DNA of 64,000 nucleotides from Paracoccus sp. Z118 (GTDB lineage Bacteria > Pseudomonadota > Alphaproteobacteria > Rhodobacterales > Rhodobacteraceae). Position numbers and translations under genes: made by a program. The DNA is taken from assembly GCF_019061185.1 (NCBI RefSeq), contig NZ_JAHQZU010000002.1, positions 1 through 64,000 on the forward strand, given 5' to 3'. A model generated the notes under the pieces. That model searched no databases, had not been told where the DNA came from, and saw only the letters and a list, made by a program, of their open reading frames with translations. How positions within the stretch are numbered: position 1 is the first letter of the stretch; each line of letters opens with the position of its first letter. Shown piece by piece: positions 1-8,477 of this stretch.

Positions 1-1
1 G

Positions 2-73
2 CGCTACGACAGATGCCCCATCGTCTTCCTGTCCGCCGTCGCTCTCGCCGCTACCGTCCTCTTCTGGCTCTGA
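2..73 (+). CDS. C-terminal end of a membrane protein (partial)
   Basis: An open frame enters from the left edge and stops at 71-73. It encodes 23 residues beginning RYDRCPIVFL and ending in a hydrophobic run (roughly FLSAVALAATVLFWL) directly before the stop. This looks like a C-terminal transmembrane helix with nothing after it. The start and most of the protein lie outside the window, so no function can be given. It lies on the same strand as the lower-GC gene at 128 and could belong with it. Codon use is GC-rich, unlike that gene. Confidence 0.35.
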   Translation, partial: RYDRCPIVFLSAVALAATVLFWL

Positions 74-127
74 AATCAATGAGTCTGGAGCCTAGAGACG
101 CTAGATGAGTCGCAAATATTTGAGAAG

Positions 128-595
128 ATGACCGATAAACAGTTCTGCACTAGATTTGACGCTCACGAAAGCGCAGCTATGAACTATGCGGAGCAACTCG
201 AAGCGGTTTACCTGGAATTTTCCAGACGTGTATCGTCTGGCATTAGAAACAGGAGGGGCTCCACGAACATCTACGCTCACGCGATGTTGGCGTGCTTCGA
301 GTCTTCAGATGACGAACTCATCCAAGGGGTTCCTTTTCAAACTATCTACTCTCGCGCACACGCACGTCAGCCTCGCGTTCAACAGGGAAATCTAAAGTCC
401 ATCCTTCGGAACCTTGATCGCCTGCAGATCGACGACAGAGGAAAAGGATTGGTTTTAACGTTCATAGAACAATCAAATGCTGTCGCCGTTGTTGACCGCG
501 CGGTCTTGTTCTATCGGAAATATGCAACTGCAAATTGGCCGTGGGAGGAGATCATCAATGAACTGGGCGACGAGGGACTAGAGGGTGAGGCGTAG
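128..595 (+). CDS. hypothetical protein, lower GC than surroundings
   Basis: This 155-residue protein has no signal peptide or membrane segment. The start ATG is preceded by a GAGAAG ribosome-binding site. Sampled lines are about 50-53% GC against about 67% in lepA next door, and the codons are mixed rather than GC-ending, which suggests recent acquisition. Residues about 48-130 (IYAHAMLACF, then LRNLDRLQIDDRGKG and VVDRAVLFYRKY) resemble the small C-terminal winged-helix region found after AAA+ or NACHT-like ATPase modules in bacterial conflict genes. That is an impression from pattern only, and no ATPase motif is present here. It ends 5 bases before the convergent lepA stop. A perfect palindrome CAAATATTTG lies just upstream at 113-122. 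Confidence 0.7.
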   Translation: MTDKQFCTRFDAHESAAMNYAEQLEAVYLEFSRRVSSGIRNRRGSTNIYAHAMLACFESSDDELIQGVPFQTIYSRAHARQPRVQQGNLKSILRNLDRLQIDDRGKGLVLTFIEQSNAVAVVDRAVLFYRKYATANWPWEEIINELGDEGLEGEA

Positions 596-600
596 CGCCA

Positions 601-2400
601 TCACCCATCCATCTTCAACGCCGAGATAAACGCCGACTGCGGGATTTCCACCTTCCCGAACTGGCGCATTTTCTTCTTCCCGGCCTTCTGCTTCTCCAGC
701 AGCTTCTTCTTCCGCGTCGCATCCCCGCCGTAGCACTTGGCCGTCACGTCCTTGCGCAGCGCGGCCAGCGTCTCGCGGGCGATCACGCGGCCGCCGATCG
801 CCGCCTGGATCGGGATCTTGAACATGTGGCGGGGGATCAGGTCCTTGAGCTTTTCCACCATCACCCGGCCGCGCGCCTCGGCGCGGTCGCGGTGGACCAT
901 GATCGACAGCGCGTCCACCGGCTCGTCGTTCACCAGGATCGACATCTTGACCAGATAATCCTCGCGGTATTCCGAGATCTGGTAGTCGAAGCTGGCATAA
1001 CCCTTGGTCACCGATTTCAGCCGGTCGTAGAAGTCGAACACCACCTCGGCCAGCGGCAGGTCATAGACGACCATCGCGCGGCTGCCGGCATAGGTCAGAT
1101 CCAGCTGGATGCCTCGGCGGTCCTGGCAAAGCTTGAGCACGTCGCCCAGATAGTCGTCGGGGACCATGATCGTGGCCTTGATGCGCGGCTCCTCGATATG
1201 GTCGATCTCCATCGGGTCGGGCATGTCGGCGGGGTTGTGCAATTCGCGCACCTCGCCGTCCTTCATGTGCAGGCGGAAGACGACGCTCGGCGCGGTGGTG
1301 ATGAGGTCGAGGTCGTATTCCCGTTCCAGCCGGTCGCGGATGACCTCCAGATGCAGCAGCCCGAGGAAGCCGCAGCGGAAGCCGAAGCCGAGCGCGGCCG
1401 AGGTCTCCATCTCATAGCTGAAGCTCGCATCGTTCAGGGCCAGCTTCTCGATCGCGTCGCGCAGGGCGTCGAAATCGGCGGCGTCAACGGGGAACAACCC
1501 GCAGAACACCACCGGCTGAGCGGGCTTGAAGCCGGGCAGCGGGGTATCGGTGCCCTTGCGCTCGTGCGTGATGGTGTCGCCGACGCGGGTGTCGCGGACC
1601 TGCTTGATCGAGGCGGTGAAGACGCCGATCTCTCCCGGCCCAAGCTCGGCGATGTCCTTCATGGCGGGGGTCAGCACGGCCAGCTTGTCGATGCCATAAA
1701 CCGCGTCGGTCTGCATCATGCGGACGCGGTCGCCCTTGCGGATCACGCCGTCCATCACGCGGATCATCACCACGACGCCGAGATAGGCGTCATACCACGA
1801 ATCGACCAGCATCGCCTTGAGCGGCGCATCGCGCGTGCCCTTGGGCGCGGGCAGGCGGTGGACGATGGCTTCCAGCACGTCGGGAATCCCGAGGCCCGTC
1901 TTGGCCGAGATCATCACCGCGTCCGCCGCGTCGATGCCGATCACGTCCTCGATCTGCGCCTTGACCTGCTCGGGCTCGGCGGCGGGCAGGTCGATCTTGT
2001 TCAGCACCGGCACGATCTCATGCCCCGCGTCGATCGCCTGATAGACGTTGGCGAGGGTCTGCGCCTCGACCCCCTGGGTCGCGTCCACGACCAGCAGCGA
2101 GCCTTCGACCGCGCGCATGGACCGGCTGACCTCATAGGCGAAGTCCACATGGCCGGGGGTGTCGATCAGGTTCAGCACATAGGTCTGCCCGTCCTTCGCC
2201 GGATAGGCGATGCGGACGGTGTTGGCCTTGATGGTGATGCCACGCTCGCGCTCGATATCCATGCTGTCGAGCATCTGCGCCTTCATGTCGCGCTCGGCGA
2301 CTGTGCCGGTCAGCTGGATCAGCCGGTCGGCAAGCGTGGATTTACCGTGGTCGATATGCGCCACGATGGAGAAATTGCGGATGAGGTTCAGGTCGGTCAT
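601..2400 (-). CDS. lepA: elongation factor 4 (LepA), ribosomal back-translocase GTPase
   Basis: The 599-residue translational GTPase acts on stalled or mistranslocated ribosomes, probably at the inner face of the membrane or in the cytosol. The G1 motif [14 protein letters not shown] is near residue 15, followed by switch [16 protein letters not shown]3 [17 protein letters not shown]4 NKIDLP and G5 SAKTG. The C-terminal LepA-specific domain ends in a basic run [20 protein letters not shown], as in the family. I start at the ATG at 2400 ([10 protein letters not shown]), which gives the usual length of about 600. An upstream in-frame start would add 30 residues unlike any LepA and would overlap the divergent gene at 2455. 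Confidence 0.97.
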   Translation of the reverse strand: MTDLNLIRNFSIVAHIDHGKSTLADRLIQLTGTVAERDMKAQMLDSMDIERERGITIKANTVRIAYPAKDGQTYVLNLIDTPGHVDFAYEVSRSMRAVEGSLLVVDATQGVEAQTLANVYQAIDAGHEIVPVLNKIDLPAAEPEQVKAQIEDVIGIDAADAVMISAKTGLGIPDVLEAIVHRLPAPKGTRDAPLKAMLVDSWYDAYLGVVVMIRVMDGVIRKGDRVRMMQTDAVYGIDKLAVLTPAMKDIAELGPGEIGVFTASIKQVRDTRVGDTITHERKGTDTPLPGFKPAQPVVFCGLFPVDAADFDALRDAIEKLALNDASFSYEMETSAALGFGFRCGFLGLLHLEVIRDRLEREYDLDLITTAPSVVFRLHMKDGEVRELHNPADMPDPMEIDHIEEPRIKATIMVPDDYLGDVLKLCQDRRGIQLDLTYAGSRAMVVYDLPLAEVVFDFYDRLKSVTKGYASFDYQISEYREDYLVKMSILVNDEPVDALSIMVHRDRAEARGRVMVEKLKDLIPRHMFKIPIQAAIGGRVIARETLAALRKDVTAKCYGGDATRKKKLLEKQKAGKKKMRQFGKVEIPQSAFISALKMDG

Positions 2401-2454
2401 GATAGCGCGGATATGCGCGGGAAACCCGCTCCGGTCAATTTGAAAGGAAGTCCG

Positions 2455-2643
2455 ATGCGCTTTCAGGTGAACGACATGACCTGCGGCCACTGCACGAAGG
2501 CCGTCGAGAAGGCGATCGAGGCGGCGGGTGGCAGCGCGAAGGCCGATCTGCCGTCCAAGGTGGTCACGGTCGAGAACCTCGGCACCCAGCCCGCCATCGC
2601 CGCGATTCGCGAGGCGGGCTATACGGCCCAGCCGCTGGACTGA
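2455..2643 (+). CDS. heavy-metal-associated domain protein, copper-chaperone-like
   Basis: This single-domain protein of 62 residues has the ferredoxin-like heavy-metal-associated fold. The metal site MTCGHC sits at residues 8-13 (M-T-C-x-x-C), and the C-terminal half ends in [13 protein letters not shown], as in CopZ/Atx1-type chaperones. These bind Cu(I) and hand it to P-type ATPases or keep it off other targets. A good ribosome-binding site (GAAAGGAAG) lies 5 bases before the ATG. No copper ATPase is nearby, but the window does contain cytochrome c oxidase and its copper chaperone CtaG. The gene lies divergently 54 bases from lepA. The metal is inferred, because zinc or cadmium chaperones look the same at this level. 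Confidence 0.9.
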   Translation: MRFQVNDMTCGHCTKAVEKAIEAAGGSAKADLPSKVVTVENLGTQPAIAAIREAGYTAQPLD

Positions 2644-2658
2644 CGGGGCGTCCCGGCC

Positions 2659-3012
2659 CTATTCCCGCCAGTAGTCGTTCGCTTCGGCGATGGTGGCGAA
2701 GTAGCGGGCCACCACACCCGACACCTGGATCAGGCTGTCCGGGTCGTGTGCATAGGCGGGACGCAGCGCGTGCAGGTTGGTGCGCTCGGTCTGGGTGGTC
2801 GTGACCGCCTTGCGGGCCATGGTGATCGCCAGATCGAATCCGGCCTCGGGCGTGTCGGTGATGAGGCTGGGCAGCCAGGCTTCCGCACTGGCCGGGGCCA
2901 TCCCCGCGGCTTCGCCTTCCGCCGGCGGGGCGCCGGATTGCTGGGCCAGGACCGGGGCGCCGAAGCCGAGGCTTGCGGCCAGCACCACGGGAACGAACGA
3001 TCTCGGGATCAT
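2659..3012 (-). CDS. small exported protein of unknown function
   Basis: The 117-residue protein has a clear Sec signal peptide: MIPRSF, then a hydrophobic core, with predicted cleavage after APVLAQ near residue 25. A short Ala/Pro/Glu-rich linker follows, then an approximately 70-residue region ending VVARYFATIAEANDYWRE. No cysteines or known motif are visible. The ATG at 3012 is preceded on its strand by GAGGAG, so I prefer it to longer frames that lack a signal peptide. It is convergent with the metal-binding protein gene and divergent from the aldolase gene. I do not recognise the family. Confidence 0.75.
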   Translation of the reverse strand: MIPRSFVPVVLAASLGFGAPVLAQQSGAPPAEGEAAGMAPASAEAWLPSLITDTPEAGFDLAITMARKAVTTTQTERTNLHALRPAYAHDPDSLIQVSGVVARYFATIAEANDYWRE

Positions 3013-3160
3013 GACGCTCTCCTCCGTTGCAACCGGGTCAACGCGGCCGTCTCCGATCCGTTCCGCCCCGCCCCGCCCGTTAGCGCAACCGGCCTTTCGC
3101 CCAAGGCACGGTCTGGTAAGTGAGCGGCATCCCTCTTTCCAGTTGCGGAGCGTGTATTCC

Positions 3161-4090
3161 ATGCAGATGACCGATACCGTCAAGAAGATCCTCGCCAACT
3201 ACGAAGGCGAGAACCCCGGCGTGAAGGGCAATCTGGCCCGCATGCTGATGAACGGCAAGCTGGGCGGCACCGGCAAGATGATCATCCTGCCGGTCGATCA
3301 GGGCTTCGAACACGGCCCCGCGCGCAGCTTCGCCAAGAACCCGCTGGGCTATGACCCCCACTATCACTATCAACTGGCGATTGACGCCGGGCTGAACGCC
3401 TTTGCCTCGCCGCTGGGCATGATCGAGGCGGGCGCGGACAGCTTCGCCGGTCAGATCCCCACCATCCTCAAGTGCAACAGTGCCAACTCGCTGATGAGCG
3501 ACACGGCGGGCAAGAACCAGGCCGTGACCGCGACCGTGCAGGACGCGCTGCGGCTCGGCTGCGCGGCCATCGGCTTCACCATCTACCCCGGCTCGGACAT
3601 GGCGCTCGACATGTTCGAGGAGATTTCCGAAATGCGCGCCGAGGCCGCCTCGGTCGGCATCCCGACGGTGATCTGGTCCTATCCGCGCGGCGAGGCGATC
3701 AGCAAGGACGGCGAGACCGCCATCGACATCGCAGCCTACGCCGCCCAGATCGCGGCGCTGCTGGGCGCGCATGTCATCAAGATCAAGCTCTCGACCGACC
3801 ATCTGGAAAACAAGGACGCCAGAAAGGTCTATGAAGAGCAGGGCATCGACATCTCGACCCAGGCGGCGCGGGTGAAGCACTGCATGGAAGCCGCGTTCGG
3901 CGGCCGCCGGATCGTGGTGTTCTCGGGCGGGGCGGCCAAGGGCGCTGACGCGGTCTATGAGGACGCCCGCGCGATCCGCGACGGCGGCGGCAACGGCTCG
4001 ATCATCGGCCGCAACAGCTTCCAGCGGAGCCGCGAGGATGCGCTGGCGATGCTGGGCAAGCTGGTGGACATCTACAAGAACGAGGCCTGA
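3161..4090 (+). CDS. class I fructose-bisphosphate aldolase (DhnA/FbaB type)
   Basis: The 309-residue enzyme reversibly cleaves fructose-1,6-bisphosphate to dihydroxyacetone phosphate and glyceraldehyde-3-phosphate through a Schiff-base lysine. The early stretch MIILPVDQGFEHGP, the strand ending VIKIKLS (likely carrying the catalytic Lys), and the phosphate-binding loops VFSGGAAKG and GSIIGRNSFQR near the C-terminus fit the DhnA-type archaeal/bacterial class I family of about 300 residues. The start is ATG at 3161; a second ATG at 3167 is possible. Glycolytic or gluconeogenic flux would connect it with gap at 59267. A hairpin at 4132-4158 follows the gene. Confidence 0.93.
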   Translation: MQMTDTVKKILANYEGENPGVKGNLARMLMNGKLGGTGKMIILPVDQGFEHGPARSFAKNPLGYDPHYHYQLAIDAGLNAFASPLGMIEAGADSFAGQIPTILKCNSANSLMSDTAGKNQAVTATVQDALRLGCAAIGFTIYPGSDMALDMFEEISEMRAEAASVGIPTVIWSYPRGEAISKDGETAIDIAAYAAQIAALLGAHVIKIKLSTDHLENKDARKVYEEQGIDISTQAARVKHCMEAAFGGRRIVVFSGGAAKGADAVYEDARAIRDGGGNGSIIGRNSFQRSREDALAMLGKLVDIYKNEA

Positions 4091-4131
4091 TGCCCCTGCG
4101 GGGCTTTGCCTCGCGCGTGGGTTGCGGCATG

Positions 4132-4158
4132 AAGGGGCGGCGCGATGCGTCGCCCCTT
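4132..4158 (+). terminator. hairpin after the aldolase gene, overlapping the next start
   Basis: AAGGGGCG at 4132-4139 pairs perfectly with CGCCCCTT at 4151-4158 around an 11-base loop. It lies 41 bases past the aldolase stop, so it can serve as an intrinsic terminator, although the following T-run is short (TTTC). The candidate start codon of the MOSC gene (4145) is in the loop, and its ribosome-binding site AAGGGG is in the stem. Confidence 0.5.
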
Positions 4159-4873
4159 TCGCATGAGTCCCGCCATGATCCCGCTCGCCACCATCCGCAT
4201 CGGGCCCATCCGCATCGGGCCCGCCGCCGAAATCGCCCCCGGCGTCCTCAGCGCGATCGGCAAGCACCCGGTGGACCGCGCCCTGCGGCTCAGCCCCGAG
4301 GGGTTCGAGGGCGACCAACAGGCCGACCGCCGCCATCACGGCGGGCCGGAAAAGGCGGTCCACCACTACAACGCCAGTCACTACCCGGCATGGCGCGCTG
4401 AGCTGGGCGACCTGTCCGCCCTGCAACCCGGCGGCTTCGGCGAGAACCTGTCGAGCGAGGGCCTGACGGAAAGGGACGTCGCCGTCGGCGACCGCTTCCG
4501 TCTGGGCAGGGCGCTGGTCGAGGTCAGCCAGGCCCGCCAGCCCTGCTGGAAGCTGAACCTCCGCTTCGGCGTGGCCGACATGGCCCGCCGCGTGCAGGAC
4601 AGCGGCCGCACCGGCTGGTATTACCGCGTGATCGAACCGGGGCCGGTCGCCCCCGGCGACGCGCTGGAGCTTCTTGACCGCCGCGCCCCCGACTGGACGC
4701 TGGATCGGCTCTGGCGCAACCTCTACGTGGACCGGCTGAACCGCGCCGAGCTTGCCGCCATGGCAGAACTGGAGGTGCTGTCGGAAAGCTGGCGCAAACT
4801 GGCCCGGCGGCGGCTGGACAACGCCTCCGTCGAGGACTGGAACGCGCGGCTGAACGGCCGCTCGAACCCCTGA
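4145..4873 (+). CDS. MOSC domain protein, YiiM-like
   Basis: MOSC domains are sulfur-carrier modules related to the C-terminal domain of molybdenum-cofactor sulfurase. YiiM-type proteins reduce N-hydroxylated bases with molybdenum cofactor. Landmarks are the EGDQQAD and HHGGPEKAVHHY stretch near residues 55-75, the GGFGENLSSEGLTE motif, and the conserved cysteine in SQARQPCWKLN. A C-terminal helical '3-alpha' domain ends in SWRKLARRRLDN. The length is 242 residues from the ATG at 4145, which has AAGGGG upstream; ATGs at 4163 and 4175 are also possible and match YiiM length. The N-terminus contains a tandem duplication (IRIGP twice). Confidence 0.88.
   Translation: MRRPFRMSPAMIPLATIRIGPIRIGPAAEIAPGVLSAIGKHPVDRALRLSPEGFEGDQQADRRHHGGPEKAVHHYNASHYPAWRAELGDLSALQPGGFGENLSSEGLTERDVAVGDRFRLGRALVEVSQARQPCWKLNLRFGVADMARRVQDSGRTGWYYRVIEPGPVAPGDALELLDRRAPDWTLDRLWRNLYVDRLNRAELAAMAELEVLSESWRKLARRRLDNASVEDWNARLNGRSNP
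4192..4221 (+). repeat. two tandem copies of a 15-base unit inside the MOSC gene
   Basis: The unit CATCCGCATCGGGCC occurs twice head to tail (4192-4206 and 4207-4221). It keeps the reading frame and encodes IRIGP-IRIGP near the protein N-terminus. It looks like a simple slipped-strand duplication. Confidence 0.8.
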
Positions 4874-4941
4874 CGGCGCCCGCCCTTCCCCTTTCCCCCT
4901 CAAGCCCCTAGTTTCCGCTGGATAACGAAAGGTGGCCCGGC

Positions 4942-6015
4942 ATGTCGTTCTTTTCCAAGCTGCGCGAGCGTCTGACCAAGTCCTCGTCGAAGATCGGCGG
5001 GGGCCTCGACAGCCTCGTGGCGGAGCATGCCGACCCGGCGCCCCCCCCGGCGGAACAACCCGCCCCCCGCGCCATTCAGCCCGCCCCCGCGCCGGTCCCC
5101 CCGCCCGCAGCCCCCGCCCCGCCCGCTGAGGCCCGCCCCGGCCTGATGGGCCGCATCTTCGGCCGCGACGCTGCCCCGGCCGAGCCGCGCCGCGAACTCG
5201 ACGACGAGATGCTGGAAGAGCTTGAGGACATGCTCGTCGCCGCCGACATGGGCACCGACACCGCCCTGCGGGTGACGGCGAACATCGCCGAGGGCCGCAT
5301 GGGCCGCCGCATCAGCGCGACCGAACTCAAGCAGGCGCTGGCGGGCGAGATCACGCGGATCATGACCCCGGTCGCCCGCCCGCTGCCGCTTTACCCGAAG
5401 AAGCCGCAGGTGGTGCTGGTGGTGGGCGTGAACGGCTCGGGCAAGACCACGACCATCGGCAAGCTCGCCAGCCAGTTCCGCGCCGCCGGCAAGAAGGTGG
5501 TGATCGCCGCCGGCGACACCTTCCGCGCTGCGGCGGTCGAGCAGTTGCAGGTCTGGGGCCAGCGCGCCGGCGTTCCCGTCATGGTCGCGCCGCAGGGGTC
5601 CGACCCCGCCAGCCTCGCCTATGACGCGATGACGCGGGCCGAGGCCGAGGGCGCGGACCTGCTGCTGATCGACACCGCCGGGCGGCTTCAGAACCGCGCG
5701 GATCTCATGGAGGAGCTGGCCAAGATCGTCCGCGTGATCCGCAAGAAGGACCCCAGCGCCCCGCACAACACCCTGCTGGTGCTGGACGCCACCACCGGCC
5801 AGAACGCGCTGAGCCAGGTGGAAACCTTCCGCAAGCTGGCGGATGTGTCGGGGCTGGTGATGACCAAGCTCGACGGCACCGCGCGGGGCGGCGTGCTGGT
5901 GGCGCTGGCGGACAGGTTCGGCCTGCCGATCCACGCGATCGGCGTGGGAGAGCAGATCGACGACCTCGACGCCTTCGAGCCGGGCGAATTCGCCCGCGCG
6001 CTGGTCGGCATCTGA
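4942..6015 (+). CDS. ftsY: signal recognition particle receptor FtsY
   Basis: This 357-residue SRP-type GTPase docks SRP-ribosome complexes on the inner membrane and SecYEG. The N-terminus is a basic amphipathic helix (MSFFSKLRERLTKSS) followed by a Pro/Ala-rich linker of about 50 residues, which replaces the acidic A domain of E. coli. The N domain then starts near RRELDDEMLEELEDML. The G domain shows GVNGSGKTTTIGKLA, DTFRAAAVEQL, DTAGRLQNR and TKLDGTARGG, with the closing GVGEQIDDLDAF. The start has AACGAAAGG upstream. It stands alone between the MOSC gene and a convergent small gene. Confidence 0.97.
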   Translation: MSFFSKLRERLTKSSSKIGGGLDSLVAEHADPAPPPAEQPAPRAIQPAPAPVPPPAAPAPPAEARPGLMGRIFGRDAAPAEPRRELDDEMLEELEDMLVAADMGTDTALRVTANIAEGRMGRRISATELKQALAGEITRIMTPVARPLPLYPKKPQVVLVVGVNGSGKTTTIGKLASQFRAAGKKVVIAAGDTFRAAAVEQLQVWGQRAGVPVMVAPQGSDPASLAYDAMTRAEAEGADLLLIDTAGRLQNRADLMEELAKIVRVIRKKDPSAPHNTLLVLDATTGQNALSQVETFRKLADVSGLVMTKLDGTARGGVLVALADRFGLPIHAIGVGEQIDDLDAFEPGEFARALVGI

Positions 6016-6054
6016 ACCGGCCCGTCGCGGTAGCGGCAGGCCGGAAACGTCAGG

Positions 6055-6321
6055 TCAGGAATGCTCGACGGGCGAGCCGTCCTCCTCCTGAAAAAGCTGC
6101 CGGGCGTTGGCGGCATCGGCAGACAGCCACACCTTGCCGCCGTCGCAGGACGCGACCGCCGACAGCGGCACATAATGGTGATGCTCGTCCTTCTGGCCGT
6201 GCTCCTCGTCCTTGCGGGTCATCTTGATCCGCTCGCTCCGGACATGATCCACCTTGCCCACGTGGACGCCATCGGCGCCGACGATCTCCATGTGTTCCTT
6301 GATCTCGCTCGCACTGACCAT
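6055..6321 (-). CDS. DUF2171 family protein
   Basis: The 88-residue soluble protein begins MVSASEIKEHMEIVGADG and contains VHVGKVDHV, ERIKMTRKD and HYVPLSAV. This is the PRC-barrel-like layout of the DUF2171 family, small proteins often found in alphaproteobacterial stress-related loci. The function is unknown. The ATG at 6321 is preceded on its strand by AAAGGGAGA, which decides this start over a much longer frame. It is convergent with ftsY and shares a strand with the small exported protein upstream. Confidence 0.82.
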   Translation of the reverse strand: MVSASEIKEHMEIVGADGVHVGKVDHVRSERIKMTRKDEEHGQKDEHHHYVPLSAVASCDGGKVWLSADAANARQLFQEEDGSPVEHS

Positions 6322-6383
6322 GACAGTCTCCCTTTCAGCGAAAAAGCTCCGGCCCAACGCACGAGAGCGGAAATCGGTCCCGC

Positions 6384-6665
6384 TCAGCCGGGCGCGAAGG
6401 GTGTGGTGAGTTCGGCGGCGCGGGACTGCTTGTCGTAGATGCAGACCATCCGCTCCACCACGCCGCCATCCGCCTGCACGGTGACGATGGCGGCGCCGAA
6501 GCGTTCCGATCCGAACGGGTTGACCTCGACCGTCGCTGCCGCGCCTTCGGGCGCGAGGGCGCCGCACTTGGCCGCAACATCGGCGCGGAACTCGTCCCAC
6601 GCCTCGGGGGTGGCGGCGAGTGCGGGGGTGGCAAGCAGGCTGGCGAGCAGGATGAGGAGGCGCAT
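6384..6665 (-). CDS. small exported protein of unknown function
   Basis: The 93-residue protein has a signal peptide (MRLLILLASLLATPALA, cleavage near residue 18). The mature part has two cysteines (AAKCGALAP and ERMVCIYDKQ) that could form a disulfide. The layout of a strand-rich domain with TVEVNPFGSERFGAAIVTVQ suggests a small periplasmic domain, but I do not recognise a family. A ribosome-binding site (AAAAGGATCTCCC) precedes the ATG. It lies 62 bases upstream of the DUF2171 gene on the same strand and may be co-transcribed with it. Confidence 0.75.
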   Translation of the reverse strand: MRLLILLASLLATPALAATPEAWDEFRADVAAKCGALAPEGAAATVEVNPFGSERFGAAIVTVQADGGVVERMVCIYDKQSRAAELTTPFAPG

Positions 6666-6735
6666 GGGAGATCCTTTTGTCACACGGCAACTCCGCACGC
6701 GCCGCTCCGGTTGCGCCACGACGGCGTGAGGGCGC

Positions 6736-7422
6736 TCAGCCGGCGTGAACGCCCAGCCGCAGCAGGAGCTCGCGCACAGAGGCCGCCTCGGCCGCCGTCC
6801 GGTTCGCAAGCAGCGTCGCCTGGCTGGAGTGGATCAGCGCGTCGGGCAGGATCTTGAGGTGGTTCGCCCGCAGCGTCTCGCCGGACGAGGTGATGTCGGC
6901 GATCGCCTCGGCGGTGAGATTGGCGACGGTTCCCTCGGTCGCGCCCTGGCTGTCCACCAGCTGGTAATCGGCGACCTCATGCGCCGACAGGAAGGCGCGG
7001 ACCAGCCGGTGATACTTGGTGGCGATCCGCAGCCGGAACCCGTGCGCCAACCGGAACTCGCGCGCGATGCTGGCGAAGTCGTCCAGATCCTCGCAGTCGC
7101 GCCAGCAGGCGGGCACGGCCAGCACCAGATCGGCATGGCCGAAACCCATCGCCGCCAGCTCGACCACGTCCGAGCGCCAGCCGGCCAGCTTCTCGCGCAC
7201 CAGATCGGTGCCGGTCACGCCAAGCTGGATGCGGCCCGCCGCAAGCTCGCGCGGGATCTCGCCCGCCGACAGCAGCACCAGCGAAACGCCGTCCACCCCG
7301 TCCACGCTGCCCGCATATTCCCGGCCCGAACCGCTGCGGGCCAGCCGCACGCCGCGGGCCGCGAACCAGTCGAAGCTCTGCTCCATCAGCCGCCCCTTGG
7401 ACGGCACGCCCAGCTTCAGCAT
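6736..7422 (-). CDS. hisG: ATP phosphoribosyltransferase catalytic subunit, short form
   Basis: It catalyses the first step of histidine synthesis, joining PRPP and ATP to give phosphoribosyl-ATP. At 228 residues it is the short HisG form, which lacks the C-terminal ACT-like regulatory domain and needs HisZ. Markers are [13 protein letters not shown] at the N-terminus, AGRIQLGVTGTDLV, and the PRPP-binding region ATEGTVANLTAEAIADITSSGET. The start codon overlaps the end of hisZ by 7 bases, so the two are translationally coupled and form a hetero-octamer in known systems. Confidence 0.97.
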   Translation of the reverse strand: MLKLGVPSKGRLMEQSFDWFAARGVRLARSGSGREYAGSVDGVDGVSLVLLSAGEIPRELAAGRIQLGVTGTDLVREKLAGWRSDVVELAAMGFGHADLVLAVPACWRDCEDLDDFASIAREFRLAHGFRLRIATKYHRLVRAFLSAHEVADYQLVDSQGATEGTVANLTAEAIADITSSGETLRANHLKILPDALIHSSQATLLANRTAAEAASVRELLLRLGVHAG

Positions 7423-8477
7423 CGTTCCAGCTCGGTCAGCAGGCCGGGACGGATGATGCCGCCCACGGCGGGGATCGCCTCCCCCTGCCCCAGGACCTTC
7501 GTGAGCGCGTCGTAGCGCCCGCCCGAGGCGACCGGCGGCCAGCCCTCGCGCCCCGGCGCGGTGAAGCTGAAGGTGAAGCCATCGTAATATTCCATCGTGC
7601 GCCGCCCGTGGCTTGCGTCGAACAGGATCGTTCCGGGGTCGATCCCGCGCGCCGCGATCGCGTCCAGCCGGGCGGCCAGCCGCTCGGTCGCTTCGGCGAT
7701 CGCGGGCATGTGGTCGGACAGCACGCGCAGCTCGTCCAGCGCCTCGGGCGCGGGGCCCGCAACGGCGAACAGCCGCGCCAGCCGCTCGCGCCATTCCGGC
7801 GGCAGGACCGGCTCGGCCCGCGCGGTTTCCAGCCGCTCGATCCGGGCCGCCATCTCCGCTTCCGAGCGGAGGCCGGTCCACGGCGCGCCGTTCACGGCGA
7901 AGACGCGAGGTTTTGCGGGGGCCGAGAAACGGTCCAGCAGCCGCTCGAACCGGGCGGGGCGCCAGATGTGATGCGAGAGCATCGCGCAGCGGGCCTGCGA
8001 CAGCGGCAGGCCCCGGACCGCGTCAAGGATCAGGTCCATGTCGCCGATGGTCGCCGTCAGCCGCTGCGGGGCGAGGATGCCGTGGAACAGCGCGAAGACC
8101 TCGGCATCGGCGCCCGCGTCGCGCGAGAACATCTCGAACCCCGCCTGCAGATATTCGTTGTCGCGCGGGTTCGCGGGCCGGGTGTCGCCGTGGTCCTGCT
8201 TGCGGAACACCTCGCCCAGATAGCAGTAGCGCGCGGGTTCCGCCCCCTGGGCCATGTGCATCTGCACGACCGGCACCGTGAAGTCGGGACGCAGCACGAC
8301 CTCGCCCCGGATCGGGTCGGTGGAGAGATAGGCGCGGGCGCGGATGTCCTCGCCGTAAAGATCCAGCAGGGTGTCGGCGGGCAGCAGGATGTCCGGCGCG
8401 ACCTCGACCGCGCCGGCGGCGAGAAAGGCGTCGAGGATGCGGCGACCCACCGCCGCCTTGGCGGTGCGCGGGATCAT
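7416..8477 (-). CDS. hisZ: ATP phosphoribosyltransferase regulatory subunit HisZ
   Basis: HisZ is a paralogue of the histidyl-tRNA synthetase catalytic core that has lost aminoacylation and confers activity and histidine feedback on short-form HisG. It is 353 residues, about 140 shorter than HisS, and lacks the anticodon-binding domain. Class II-like pieces remain: [28 protein letters not shown] and GGRYDAL. The start ATG overlaps the hisS stop by 4 bases, and the end overlaps hisG. The order hisS-hisZ-hisG therefore places the parent enzyme and its derived regulator side by side. Confidence 0.95.
   Translation of the reverse strand: MIPRTAKAAVGRRILDAFLAAGAVEVAPDILLPADTLLDLYGEDIRARAYLSTDPIRGEVVLRPDFTVPVVQMHMAQGAEPARYCYLGEVFRKQDHGDTRPANPRDNEYLQAGFEMFSRDAGADAEVFALFHGILAPQRLTATIGDMDLILDAVRGLPLSQARCAMLSHHIWRPARFERLLDRFSAPAKPRVFAVNGAPWTGLRSEAEMAARIERLETARAEPVLPPEWRERLARLFAVAGPAPEALDELRVLSDHMPAIAEATERLAARLDAIAARGIDPGTILFDASHGRRTMEYYDGFTFSFTAPGREGWPPVASGGRYDALTKVLGQGEAIPAVGGIIRPGLLTELERC

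Noticed and set aside
113..122. CAAATATTTG palindrome as a fourth copy of the AAATATCC element
   Set aside because: It has neither the CC after the box nor any GC-rich stem following, so it is not part of that repeat family.
826..2454. Long plus-strand open frame upstream of the metal-binding protein
   Set aside because: It is antisense to lepA. Only the last 62 codons (2455-2643) encode a recognisable protein with its own ribosome-binding site.
3080..4903. A 607-codon minus-strand frame opposite the aldolase and MOSC genes
   Set aside because: Both plus-strand genes have clear family motifs, and the opposite frame is compositional noise.
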